Shown here piece after piece: positions 23,968 to 32,578 of a stretch of DNA of 64,000 bases (the stretch's first letter is position 1; each line of letters begins with the position of its first letter). The stretch spans positions 7,577,622-7,641,621 of the forward strand of contig NC_052675.1 in the NCBI RefSeq assembly GCF_016802725.1, given 5' to 3'. Under the pieces are notes generated by a model, which did not search any database, was not told where the DNA came from, and saw nothing but the letters and a program-made list of their open reading frames with translations. The position numbers and the translations under genes were made by a program. This stretch comes from Solenopsis invicta. Lineage: Eukaryota; Arthropoda; Insecta; Hymenoptera; Formicidae.

Positions 23968-25289
23968 CGAGGTGTGTTCAAAAAGTATCGCGAATTTTGT
24001 GTTTTTTCAAAAATTATTTATTTATTCATGAATATCTATTTTGTCCCCTTCAAAGTAATCCCCATGAGATATTATACACTTGTGCCAACGGTTTTTCCAA
24101 TCTTCGAAGCACTTCAAAAAATCTTTTTTTTTTATCTTGTTCAGCTCCTCCTTCGATGCCGTCTTTATCTCGTCAAGCTTAGCGTAACGTCGTCCTTTCA
24201 TGGGCCTCTTCAGTTTAGGGAACAAGAAAAAGTCACAGGGGGCCAGATCTGAGGAATACGGTGGCTGCGGCATCATTAGTGTGTTGTTTTTGGCCAAAAA
24301 GTCGCGCACAAGCAACGATGTGTGAGCAGGGGCGTTATCGTGGTGCAAAAGCCAATTTTTGTTCTTCCACAAATCCGGGCGTTTCTGGCGGATTGCTTCG
24401 CGCAAATTGCGCATAACTTGCAGGTAATATTCCTTATTGACCGTTCTACCCTGTGGCAAGAACTCATGATGCACCACGCCCCTGCAATCGAAGAAAACTG
24501 TCAGCAAAACTTTCACATTCGACCGAACTTGGCGCGCTTTTTTCGGTCTTGGTTCGTGCGGCAGCTTCCATTGAGATGATTGAGCTTTGGTTTCCACGTC
24601 ATAACCATAAACCCACGATTCGTCACCAGTTATGACCCTCTGGAGCAAATTTGGGTCGTCGCGGACAGAGTCCAACATCTCATTAGCAATGTTCATGCGA
24701 TGCTGTTTTTGGTCGCAATTGAGCAATTTTGGTACGAATTTCGCGGCGACCCGTCTCATGCCCAAATCATTGATAAAAATCGAATGGCACGAGCCAATCG
24801 ATATGTTTAGGTCCTCAGCAACTTCTCTAACGGTGATTCGACGATTGGCCAATACCCTTTTCTCCACTTCATTAATTTTTTCGTCTGTTGTTGAAGTGCT
24901 CGGGCGTCCGGCACGCTCTTCGTCGTTCACATCTTCTCGGCCTTCTGAGAACATTTTGTACCACCGATAAACGTTGCTTCGGTCCAAGGTAGCTTCTCCG
25001 TATGCCACAGTCAACATTCGGAATGCATCCGCGCACTTAATTTCGTTTTTCACACAAAATTTGATACAGGTTCTTTGATCCATTTTTTTGAATAGGTAAA
25101 AATCGAAGACGATCCAAAACACGTGCAAGCAAAGCAGCTGTCAACAATTAAGTGAACATTCAAAATGGCCGAGCTTGTCGGCATAAGTGAGAGACATGAG
25201 TACCAACATAACGCCACAAAAAGATCGAAATTCGAATATACGTAACCCGCGAAAATTCAAAATTCGCGATACTTTTTGAACACACCTCG
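23968..25289 (-). mobile_element. Mariner transposon, apparently complete
   Basis: Terminal inverted repeats CGAGGTGTGTTCAAAAAGTA (left) and its complement (right) bound 1322 bases. TA on each side (23966-23967, 25290-25291) is the mariner target duplication. The interior is one intact minus-strand transposase gene with short flanks. Ends, length and gene are all as expected for a complete mariner. Confidence 0.93.
24022..25083 (-). CDS. Mariner transposase, intact
   Basis: This is a 353-residue DD34D transposase that cuts and pastes the element between TA sites. The start chosen is the methionine of MDQRTCIKF at 25083, because the 15 residues upstream are hydrophobic leader noise and the family starts here. 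The N-terminus carries two helix-turn-helix motifs for inverted-repeat binding (about residues 1-110). Catalytic residues are visible at D154 (ITGDESWVYGYD), D249 (HHDNAPAH) and D284 (YSSDLAPCDFFLFP), with exactly 34 residues between the last two. Serine replaces the more usual proline in YSPDLAP. No stop or frameshift is present, so the protein could be functional. Confidence 0.95.
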   Translation of the reverse strand: MDQRTCIKFCVKNEIKCADAFRMLTVAYGEATLDRSNVYRWYKMFSEGREDVNDEERAGRPSTSTTDEKINEVEKRVLANRRITVREVAEDLNISIGSCHSIFINDLGMRRVAAKFVPKLLNCDQKQHRMNIANEMLDSVRDDPNLLQRVITGDESWVYGYDVETKAQSSQWKLPHEPRPKKARQVRSNVKVLLTVFFDCRGVVHHEFLPQGRTVNKEYYLQVMRNLREAIRQKRPDLWKNKNWLLHHDNAPAHTSLLVRDFLAKNNTLMMPQPPYSSDLAPCDFFLFPKLKRPMKGRRYAKLDEIKTASKEELNKIKKKDFLKCFEDWKNRWHKCIISHGDYFEGDKIDIHE

Positions 25290-25309
25290 TATATACGTGG
25301 TATCGTACA

Positions 25310-25382
25310 GTATATATGTATATATGTTTATATGCACACATACATAAAATATACATTGAATGTACATTGAATATGCACTGAA
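25310..25382. repeat. Minisatellite, left part
   Basis: Degenerate repeats of the kind TGAATGTACATTGAATATACA. The array resumes at 26392, so the element at 25383-26391 probably inserted into it. Confidence 0.65.
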
Positions 25383-26391
25383 TAGGGGACCGGGGCAAAT
25401 CGTTAGATGGGATAATTCTATAATTGAAAATATCTTTTTATGGATACATATTAAAAATTTACTTTAAACATTGTAAACACGTCCTAATGTAACGATGTTG
25501 CTAACAAAGTTTTGTTGGCAACGGCGTCATATTAAAGTCGTAATAGTGAAAAATGTGTTTTGCGACAGTCGAAGTAATTTCTGATAGTCAGCATTTCTTA
25601 AAATTTAAGTAAGATAATAAGGTTTTTTTGAAAACTTTGCATGTATCGTGTCCAGTTGAATGTATTTGAAACATTTTGTGTTTATTTTTTGCTGTGTGAT
25701 GTCTATTTTTGTTGATCGTACGCAATAATGCACACAGTTGATATTGGGGCTATTCGTAATACCGAGCACCGGGGCGATTCGTTAATACTGATTGTAGCGC
25801 CTATGAGTAACTCTAACCTTACATTGATTCCGTTATGAACGTCTACGCTCCGCAAAGTTAAACATTGAAATAAACTGAAGTTTTTCATTGATTTAGTTCA
25901 AACTTGATAATATTGTGTATTTCAGTAGATAGAACACGAATATGAATATAAAATTGTCGCTCTTAAGCAGGTAAAAGGTTATAAAGCGATAAAGATTGAC
26001 ACTTGTGAGGTTAGGGAATCTGTCATACCAATGGCATAAAAAGACGTGCAAACGTGTATGTTTACATTTATTTTTTGTATACCTATATCCTTTTTTAAAT
26101 AAAAGAAAGTCTTAACAACAGTTTTTTTACAGTCTTTCAATTTAAAACACAAATTTCGGGATATTCCCGAACTAGTTACAAATTACCCCGGGCTTGGGGC
26201 TATTTGTAATTCTTGGCATTGGTCGACATTTTTATATGTACTTCAAAGCAAGTACACTTCCATGTTCTATCTGTACCGGCATTGTGAAGGAAAGGTTCAA
26301 CCTTTCAAACCGTCACATTTTTTTTATGAATATAGAACTCAGGAGACACAAAAGAAAAAAAGATCTAAAGAATAGCCCCGGTCTCCCCTAT
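25383..26391. mobile_element. Putative 1-kb DNA element with GGGGACCGGGGC ends
   Basis: The left end ATAGGGGACCGGGGC is matched at the right end by the near complement GCCCCGGTCTCCCCTAT. The motif GGGGC(A/G/T)ATT(C/T)GTAA recurs inside at about 25745, 25772 and 26193. It interrupts a minisatellite that is present on both sides. No coding capacity is seen. Superfamily unknown, target duplication not clear. Confidence 0.6.
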
Positions 26392-26720
26392 ATATTGAAT
26401 ATACATAGAATAAACATAAAGTGAATGTACATTGAATATACATAGAATATACATCTAGAGGCGCGATCGCGACTCAGTGCCGAGTTACCCGCAACGACCG
26501 AACCACTTCTCATTACGCGAGTAAGCGTTAAATATATTATACTCGTATATTGAATGTATACCAAATATATATAGAATATACATCGAATGTATACTAAATA
26601 TACATTGAATGTATATTGAAGGTACAATGAATATACATAGAATGTACACTGAATATACGCAGAATATATATAAAATGTATTGAATGTACAAAGAATGTAT
26701 ATACATAGTATATTCGACAA
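26392..26720. repeat. Minisatellite of GAATATACAT-type units
   Basis: Degenerate tandem units such as TGAATGTACATTGAATATACA and TAGAATATACAT, interrupted at 26455-26530 by a short GC-rich insert. Open frames across it are by-products of the periodicity. Confidence 0.75.
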
Positions 26721-26837
26721 ATATACATATGTATATTGTTTGGATGCACATACAGCGCGTTGCATTTGCATATACCTACGATATCCAATGTACATCGTTT
26801 ATGTATCACTATATGTGTACACAATATGTCATCCACT
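26720..26837 (+). repeat. Dispersed repeat, second copy near 28540-28680
   Basis: CACATACAGCGCGTTG followed by CATATACCTAC, ATCCAATGT and TTTATGTATCACT, in the same order at about 26748-26815 and 28591-28657. Two diverged copies of one segment in the same orientation. Confidence 0.7.
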
Positions 26838-27253
26838 GATGAGTCAAATATATACGATCCTATCAAATACCCAGTAAACATTTTAACATCCTATGTATAT
26901 ACAAAATATATATATGTGGGATGTGATCTTAGAAATAAGGTATGGCTTTGAGCTACGCGCGCGACTTTGATGTATCGATCGTGTTGAGATCGATATCGGC
27001 GGGGCCGTCGTCTAGCGAGAGGACTCAGGAGGAGAAGACATTATGGCGTCATGCGTGTTAGAAACATCCTAACGTGCTGTATCCAATTTACTCGTGATAA
27101 CGTTCTCTGAAGCTTGTCTCATTTGTTTCATCCAATAAATATTTGACTCTCACACAACAAACCTTGTGACATCATTATTGTGAAACCTACATATACATAC
27201 GATGTTAAAATGTTTACTGGGTATTTGATAGGATCGTATATATTTGACTCATC
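26838..27253. repeat. Inverted repeat pair enclosing a GC-richer insert
   Basis: 26838-26905 and 27186-27253 are near-perfect reverse complements (GATGAGTCAAATATATACGA...). Between them is about 280 bases of GC-richer sequence with an AATAAA near 27137, which could be a solo LTR but has no supporting partner. The right arm overlaps the stop codon of the ABCG gene (27249-27251). Confidence 0.75.
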
Positions 27254-27584
27254 TTCTGAGCTTGCACCAAAGCGCGCTAGACGTTAAAAAATGCATCAGT
27301 ACCCCGATGCCGAGGATGAGTACCAGATTATTGACCACGTTTACATCATTGGCGTCTATCTCGATGAGGAATTTTCTGGGGTTCTTGAAGTAACAAAACG
27401 GTTCATCGCACTTCAAGTCCTTTCTGTCGCATCCGTATACAGTATATATAAAACTGTGCAAACCCGCACGAAAGTACGATATGTGGAACAACCAATGAAA
27501 CAGGTACGGCGTATCAATGTAACGTATGGCGAAGCCGAATACGGAGAATAGCGCTGTGATTATCGGTCCAATAAAGACTGCAAT
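27249..27584 (-). CDS. ABCG exon 7: last transmembrane helices and stop
   Basis: The acceptor TTTTGTAG is followed in phase 0 by IAVFIGPIITALFSVFGFAI, a transmembrane helix of the ABC2 domain. Then comes the cysteine-containing extracellular loop typical of insect ABCG proteins (GCDRKDLKCDEPFCYFKNP), a final hydrophobic helix (about 27270-27330) and a short basic tail ending in TGA at 27251-27249. It joins in phase with exon 6. The stop codon lies inside the inverted repeat 27186-27253, so the native C-terminus could have been slightly different. Confidence 0.88.
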   Translation of the reverse strand: MAVFIGPIITALFSVFGFAIRYIDTPYLFHWLFHISYFRAGLHSFIYTVYGCDRKDLKCDEPFCYFKNPRKFLIEIDANDVNVVNNLVLILGIGVLMHFLTSSALWCKLRR

Positions 27585-27678
27585 CTACAAAATTAATAAC
27601 ATTCTGCATCTTGTTTTCTTCATATATTTAAAATTGAATATTTTAACATATTTAATTGTAATTTTGAGGATATACATA

Positions 27679-27793
27679 CATACACATACACACATACACA
27701 CGCGCGCACGCACACACGCACGCACACACGCACTACACGCACGCACGCACACACGCACGCACGCGCGCGCGCACGCACGCACGCACGCACGCA

Positions 27794-27854
<61 letters not shown>
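27679..27854. repeat. (CA)n / CACG compound microsatellite
   Basis: CA, CACG and CGCA units of about 175 bases followed by a short TA run. It lies in the ABCG intron just upstream of the last exon. Open frames on both strands here are artefacts. Confidence 0.95.
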
Positions 27855-27856
<2 letters not shown>

Positions 27857-28261
27857 TATATATATATATATATATAACTGTAGGTGATCTTTTAATTTTA
27901 CTGTTGGACGCTCACTTAATCTTTGCTGAAGTAAATATTTGAACTTTGTAAAAAAAAAAGTATAAAACGATTTTCCAGCTAGGTCTTATTTTAAAAAGCA
28001 AAACCTTTTGATTATTTAAGTTGATTTTTCTCGAAGATTCTTTTACACTAGAAAGTGAAGGAAGAAATTCAAGAAAAAGAGGCCACTTTTGCTTCATTGT
28101 TACCTAACTCAGAGAAAAAGAATCGTGCAATGCTCATCAAAGACGGAAATTAAAGGTAAAGATCCACGATTTCAAATGCTATAAACCACATTGGCGTGTA
28201 ATTTTTATTTTGCTTTGTGGAGCTTTGCAAAGTTTGTAAAATATTTTGAGATTTGACGCAT

Positions 28262-28435
28262 CTCTATTTAAATCCGCGTAACTTCGTAAACAATCTGTAA
28301 ATTGTTTAAAGACTTATCAATTTCAAAACTAGAGATTTCAAACTTTAGTATGCTTTTTTTAATTTTTTTACGATTATTTTTGACAAAGTTACACTCTTTT
28401 GAATTAGGCCTACTTTTCGGAGTCAGAATAGGTCA
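28262..28435 (+). repeat. Dispersed repeat, direct copy at 50117-50292
   Basis: AATCCGCGTAACTTCGTAAA and then ACTAGAGATTTCA, GACAAAGTTACACTCT and GGAGTCAGAATA occur in the same order and spacing at 50117-50292. Non-coding repeat family member. Confidence 0.75.
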
Positions 28436-28449
28436 TTATTTTGTCCAAC

Positions 28450-28450
<1 letters not shown>

Positions 28451-28499
<49 letters not shown>
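28451..28499. repeat. (TA)n microsatellite
   Basis: TA tract of about 49 bases. Confidence 0.9.
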
Positions 28500-28506
<7 letters not shown>

Positions 28507-28539
28507 CACATATACATGGAATGTAAATAGAATGTAAAT

Positions 28540-28735
28540 GCATAGAATATTTGACAAACATACACATATCTATTGCATGAATGTACTATGCACATACAGC
28601 GCGTTGTATTCGCATATACCTACAACATCCAATGTTCGTCATTTATGTATCACTGTATGTGTATAGGATATGTTCTCAGATAACAATTCAACATCCAATG
28701 TATACACATTGATATACAGTATATATATTAGATAT
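28540..28735 (+). repeat. Second copy of the 26.7-kb dispersed repeat
   Basis: Carries the CACATACAGCGCGTTG block and the following segments found at 26720-26837, with scattered differences, between two (TA)n tracts. Confidence 0.7.
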
Positions 28736-28738
28736 CTA

Positions 28739-28740
<2 letters not shown>

Positions 28741-28788
<48 letters not shown>
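28741..28788. repeat. (TA)n microsatellite
   Basis: TA tract of about 48 bases. Confidence 0.9.
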
Positions 28789-28795
<7 letters not shown>

Positions 28796-29047
28796 TGTAT
28801 ATGTAATGTATATGTAATGAAAGATAGAATGGTGTGAGCCCCTGCCGAGCGGAGACGACAAATCGTGCGATCTGTTCTGTGCGACTATGTGAGCATTGTA
28901 CCGGTAATGAGTTTAGTAAATACATAAGTACAAACTGAGGTGAATAAGAATTTACCTCTCCCACATCGCTCCCGACAGCAATCTTTTCGGTGGCACGTGT
29001 TGAAGGCGGACGAGTCGCGCTCACGCGTTACACCACTTTACGCCACA

Positions 29048-29421
29048 CCACGAGCCAAAAATAATAAATTTTTAACTTTTTGTTCGATTTTCTCGTAAAA
29101 TTTACCAGCCCGCACTTTTGGTGCGTACTTTTATTCTGTAAAAGGATTTTGTGATCTGTAGAGCCAATTCGAAAATTAATGAACACTGTAATGCGTCGGT
29201 AATTTCCGTCACTATAGCATCCTCTTAATTTGATCTTAAGAGGATGCTATAGTGACGGGAATTACCGACACATTACAGTGTTCATTAATTTTTGAATTGG
29301 CTCTACAGATCACAAAATCCTTTTACAGAATAAAAGTACGCACCAAAACAAAGTGCGGGCTGGTAAATTTTACGAGAAAATCGAACAAAAAGTTAAAAAT
29401 TTATTTATTTTTGGCTCGTGG
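29048..29421. repeat. Large near-perfect palindrome with arms of about 180 bases
   Basis: Left arm 29048-29228 and right arm 29236-29421 are almost exact reverse complements around a seven-base centre. The centre reads GCATCCTCTTAA / TTAAGAGGATGC and the outer ends CCACGAGCC / GGCTCGTGG. Near-identity of the arms suggests a recent origin or ongoing correction. Foldback element or head-to-head insertion. Confidence 0.92.
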
Positions 29422-29697
29422 ATCTGTCAACCGAGGTTAACTTTTGTCATTTGCTAACGTTCTGTAGCTCGTATGTATGAAATGAGACCAGGCCGCACTT
29501 TAGAAAACTCTAATGAACTACACTGACTGTGTGTCATTCCAGTCAAAAGTCTAACAAAAAAGTTTAACGTGTAAACAGCTGTACGTGTACAAATTTTGCT
29601 TAGCGCACGTAAACAATGGCAAGCAGAATAGTGACTGTAGTTGATACGTCTTTTTGGAGATGGCGAAATAATCGAAAAACAAAGACAGATCTATGCG

Positions 29698-29790
29698 TTG
29701 GACAAAGAGCGATAGCCTGGTCTCCCTCGAAAAATAATCTGCAATGCCGACGTCGGGGAAGTTCTTTGGTCACTATAGTATCCTCTTAAA
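29698..29790 (+). repeat. Repeat segment, near-identical copy at 34797-34886
   Basis: ACAAAGAGCGATAGCCTGGT through CACTATAGTATCCTCTTAAA, about 90 bases, recurs almost unchanged at 34797-34886. Its end resembles the centre of the palindrome at 29048-29421 (CACTATAGCATCCTCTTAA), so they probably belong to one family. Confidence 0.85.
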
Positions 29791-30124
29791 TAGTTGCTTG
29801 AATATCACGTGAAGGACACCTTCAAGTTTTCAAATGGGATTGCCAACTTTTTATTACATATTCTTGTCTCGAGCTTATCTCGAGACCTTTCCAAAACACT
29901 ACAAAAGAGTTTATTTTCGTTGAGTACTTTCCGAGTTGTAAGGCTTGAAAGCTACAGTGTACTGTAACTTTCAAGCGTCACAACTCGGAAAGTACTTAAC
30001 GAAAATAAACTTTCTTGTAGTGTTTTAAAAAGGTCTCGAGATAAGCTACAAGAATATATAATAAAACGTTTGCATTCCCATTAAAAAAATTAAAGGTGTG
30101 TTTTACGTGACCTTTAAGCAACTA
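29791..30124. repeat. Second large palindrome with arms of about 165 bases
   Basis: It begins TAGTTGCTTGAA and ends with the complementary TTAAGCAACTA. The arms meet at about 29959 (ACAGTGTACTGT). The arms agree well but with several mismatches, so it is older than the 29.05-kb palindrome. It abuts the repeat at 29698-29790. Confidence 0.88.
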
Positions 30125-30412
30125 TTCAAGGTCAAATTAATGACATCATCTTATGTCTCCCTTGAAACCATGCAACTTTTGTCTGAAACATTTTTCTGTA
30201 AAACTTATATTTCCCGAGATATTTAGGTGTCCCAACTTTTTTGGGACACCCTGTATACATATTATATATACTCGTATATACAGGGTGTCAGGTAACTACC
30301 ATCCGTGGTTTCGTGGATTAATAGATCGAGTAAAACTAAGCAGAAAAGTCTAATAATATAATATATATAATAATATCTAATAATATCTAATAATATCTAA
30401 TAATATAATATA

Positions 30413-30419
<7 letters not shown>

Positions 30420-30471
<52 letters not shown>
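30420..30471. repeat. (TA)n microsatellite
   Basis: TA tract of about 52 bases. Confidence 0.9.
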
Positions 30472-30472
<1 letters not shown>

Positions 30473-30475
<3 letters not shown>

Positions 30476-30609
30476 TACAGGAAGTTTATGGATTCGACAT
30501 TTATTCGTTGGATTTTGAAATGCGGAATGAAAATGAGATTCAGTTTATATACAGATTAGCTATTAGAGACAGAATTCTCAACGACAAAAAGAGATATATA
30601 ATACGGTAG
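30473..30609 (+). repeat. Duplicated coding-like segment, copy 1
   Basis: An open stretch reading EVYGFDIYSLDFEMRNENEI and so on to a stop at 30607-30609. A copy with only a few base changes lies at 31888-32024. I do not recognise a family. It could be an exon fragment captured by a mobile element or a chance frame in a repeat. Confidence 0.6.
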
Positions 30610-31316
30610 TTGAAAGTAGTTTTGTTTAAACTATAATTTACCTTTATTTAATCAATTTTCTTAAAATAAAAATGTGCAAAAATAGATTAGGTTAGAAAAG
30701 GTAAATGTAGTCCATTTAGTGCTCTGAAATAAAGCTTTTTATTTTTTATTGAAAAGTATTTTTTCATATGCATGAAAAAGAGCCTAAAGCATCAGAAACA
30801 TTAAGGCTATGGTATGGAAACACCAGCCAAGTATTTTCATGCATTATTTTATTTTATTCTTTGTTACTCACCGAAGTTAAACAAGGATACATGAAAACAC
30901 TCAGACGCAATGTTTTTGAATATTGAAGTGGACTACAATGTTATCTATATAAAACTTTATTTAAAAACATTGAATTAGCTGACTAAGCACTAATTTATTT
31001 TTTGTTTAATAAAAATTCTGATCACATGTGAAGTTATAATGAGAATTGTAGATTTTATAAAATCTCATAAATATATGTATGTTAAAAATATTACTTTTAG
31101 AGATTTATGTGAATATATTTTCTATTCTAAATTAAACTATTTTGTAATTAAAATAGAGTAAAATATTGTAATATTACTAAATAATATTACTAAAATAATA
31201 ATGATAAATATATATTATTTATGTATAACTTTGCACATATAGAATTAAATAATTTTATAAATTTAAACAAAAAATAAATAAGATCAAGTATATTATATCT
31301 TTTATCAAATTCTGCG

Positions 31317-31746
31317 AATAAGCGCGTATCACCGCGCGCAAGGACCGCCCGCCGGTCGCCGAGACGTTGGTAATCGTGGCTGTAGGCTTGATGCTGTGCG
31401 GTGAGGAGGGACAAGCAGCAGTAGTTATAGCCTGTGAGCGGAGTGGCAAGGAGGAAGAAGTAGCAATGGGTACTCGCGAGCCGCGAGCGGTGCTAGATCG
31501 TCGCTCTGAGCTGCTCGTTCCCTTGTTTTCTTATGAAAATGAAATTTTTTAATACAATATTTAAATATGGAAATGTATCTTTTTTCATTACAAATGTGTG
31601 TATATACACATACATGCATGAACAACGCGTGACAGATACTCGCGATTTAAAAAGTAATGAAAAAAGATACTCACTGCACAGCACCGTGCCAACAGTCGCG
31701 GCTGCCTACGTCTCGGCGACCGGCGCGCGGTGATACGCGCTTATTA
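31317..31746. repeat. GC-rich inverted repeat pair
   Basis: 31317-31383 and 31690-31746 share GCGCGTATCACCGCGCGC and CCGGTCGCCGAGACG in opposite orientation, with one small insertion in the left arm. The spacer of about 300 bases is purine-rich. Composition is very different from the AT-rich surroundings, so it is probably a separate insertion. Confidence 0.75.
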
Positions 31747-31887
31747 GCAAACTTTATTAATTTTTTTTCCGTTAATTATGGCAAATATTAAAAAATGATA
31801 AAGGACTTTTCTGCTCAGTTTTACTTGATCTATTAATCCACGAAACCACGGATGGTAGTGACAACCTGTGTATATATATATATATAT

Positions 31888-32024
31888 TCATACAGGAAGT
31901 TTATGGATTCGACATTTATTCGTTGGATTTTGAAATGCGGAATGAAAATGAGATTCAGTTTATATACAGATTAGCTATTAAAGACAGAATTCTCAACGAC
32001 AAAAAGAGATATATGATACGGTAG
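31888..32024 (+). repeat. Duplicated coding-like segment, copy 2
   Basis: Almost identical to 30473-30609, again preceded by a TA run and the words TTCATACAGGAAG. The differences are a few single bases. Confidence 0.7.
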
Positions 32025-32321
32025 TTCTACAATAAATCTTTATGAAAGTATTAAAATATTCTGTCTGTTAAATAATTTTTGCAAACTTTAAAGTTCATAA
32101 CAATAGTGAAACTAATGATGAGTGTGCTTATGAAAAAGAATAAGACGTAAGAGAAGTAAAAAACGGAGTAAACTTCTTGCATTAATCATCGCACGACATC
32201 CATGAATAGCTTGGATTTGTAATTTAATTAATCAATATATTTAAATGACGTAACTTTAGATCCGGAATTGGATTTATAGTTTTACTTGGTATCACTTAAG
32301 AAGGAAGCAGAAGAAATTCAC

Positions 32322-32578
32322 CTTAATCGGCATAATAACACCGATGAAGAAACCCCACGCTTGCGCCGTCAGACTGGTAGCTATGCTGGCTACCATAAAC
32401 AATATTATACGATTCGTTTCTGCGGGCTGGTCGGTCAACCAGTAGCTCACCATCAGATATGACGTCGCACACGCTGCTTGGAAGAATATCTCGACCAGCA
32501 ATAAGCTGATGTAATACGGCGCTAATCGGTACCAGCAATTGAAATGCTCCTTCATGAGAATCGGCATCTCCAATCGAA
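32322..32578 (-). CDS. ABCG exon 6: transmembrane helices
   Basis: The acceptor TTTGTTTCAG is followed by a split Ile codon, then RLEMPILMKEHFNCWYRLAP, the conserved pre-helix segment of ABCG proteins. Two hydrophobic helices follow (around 32430-32510 and 32330-32400). The donor is AAG|GTGAAT at 32322/32321, phase 0. It joins in phase with exons 5 and 7. No lesion. Confidence 0.92.

Larger units (their letters stand above)
30280..31869. mobile_element. Putative 1.6-kb element with inverted repeats of about 70 bases
   Basis: 30280-30350 (CAGGGTGTCAGGTAACTACC...) is the near reverse complement of 31804-31869. Inside are a (TA)n tract (30420-30471), one copy of a coding-like segment (30475-30609) and a pair of GC-rich inverted repeats. 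The second copy of that segment lies just outside the right end. No transposase is recognised. Confidence 0.55.

Noticed and set aside
25310..26720. Regularly spaced repeats considered as a CRISPR-like array
   Set aside because: Units are degenerate and contiguous, without unique spacers, in an animal genome.
27291..27551. 86-residue plus-strand frame
   Set aside because: Lies opposite the last ABCG exon, whose protein features and splice phase are convincing.
27526..27942. Open frames of His-Thr and Cys-Val repeats
   Set aside because: Pure by-products of the CA/CACG microsatellite.
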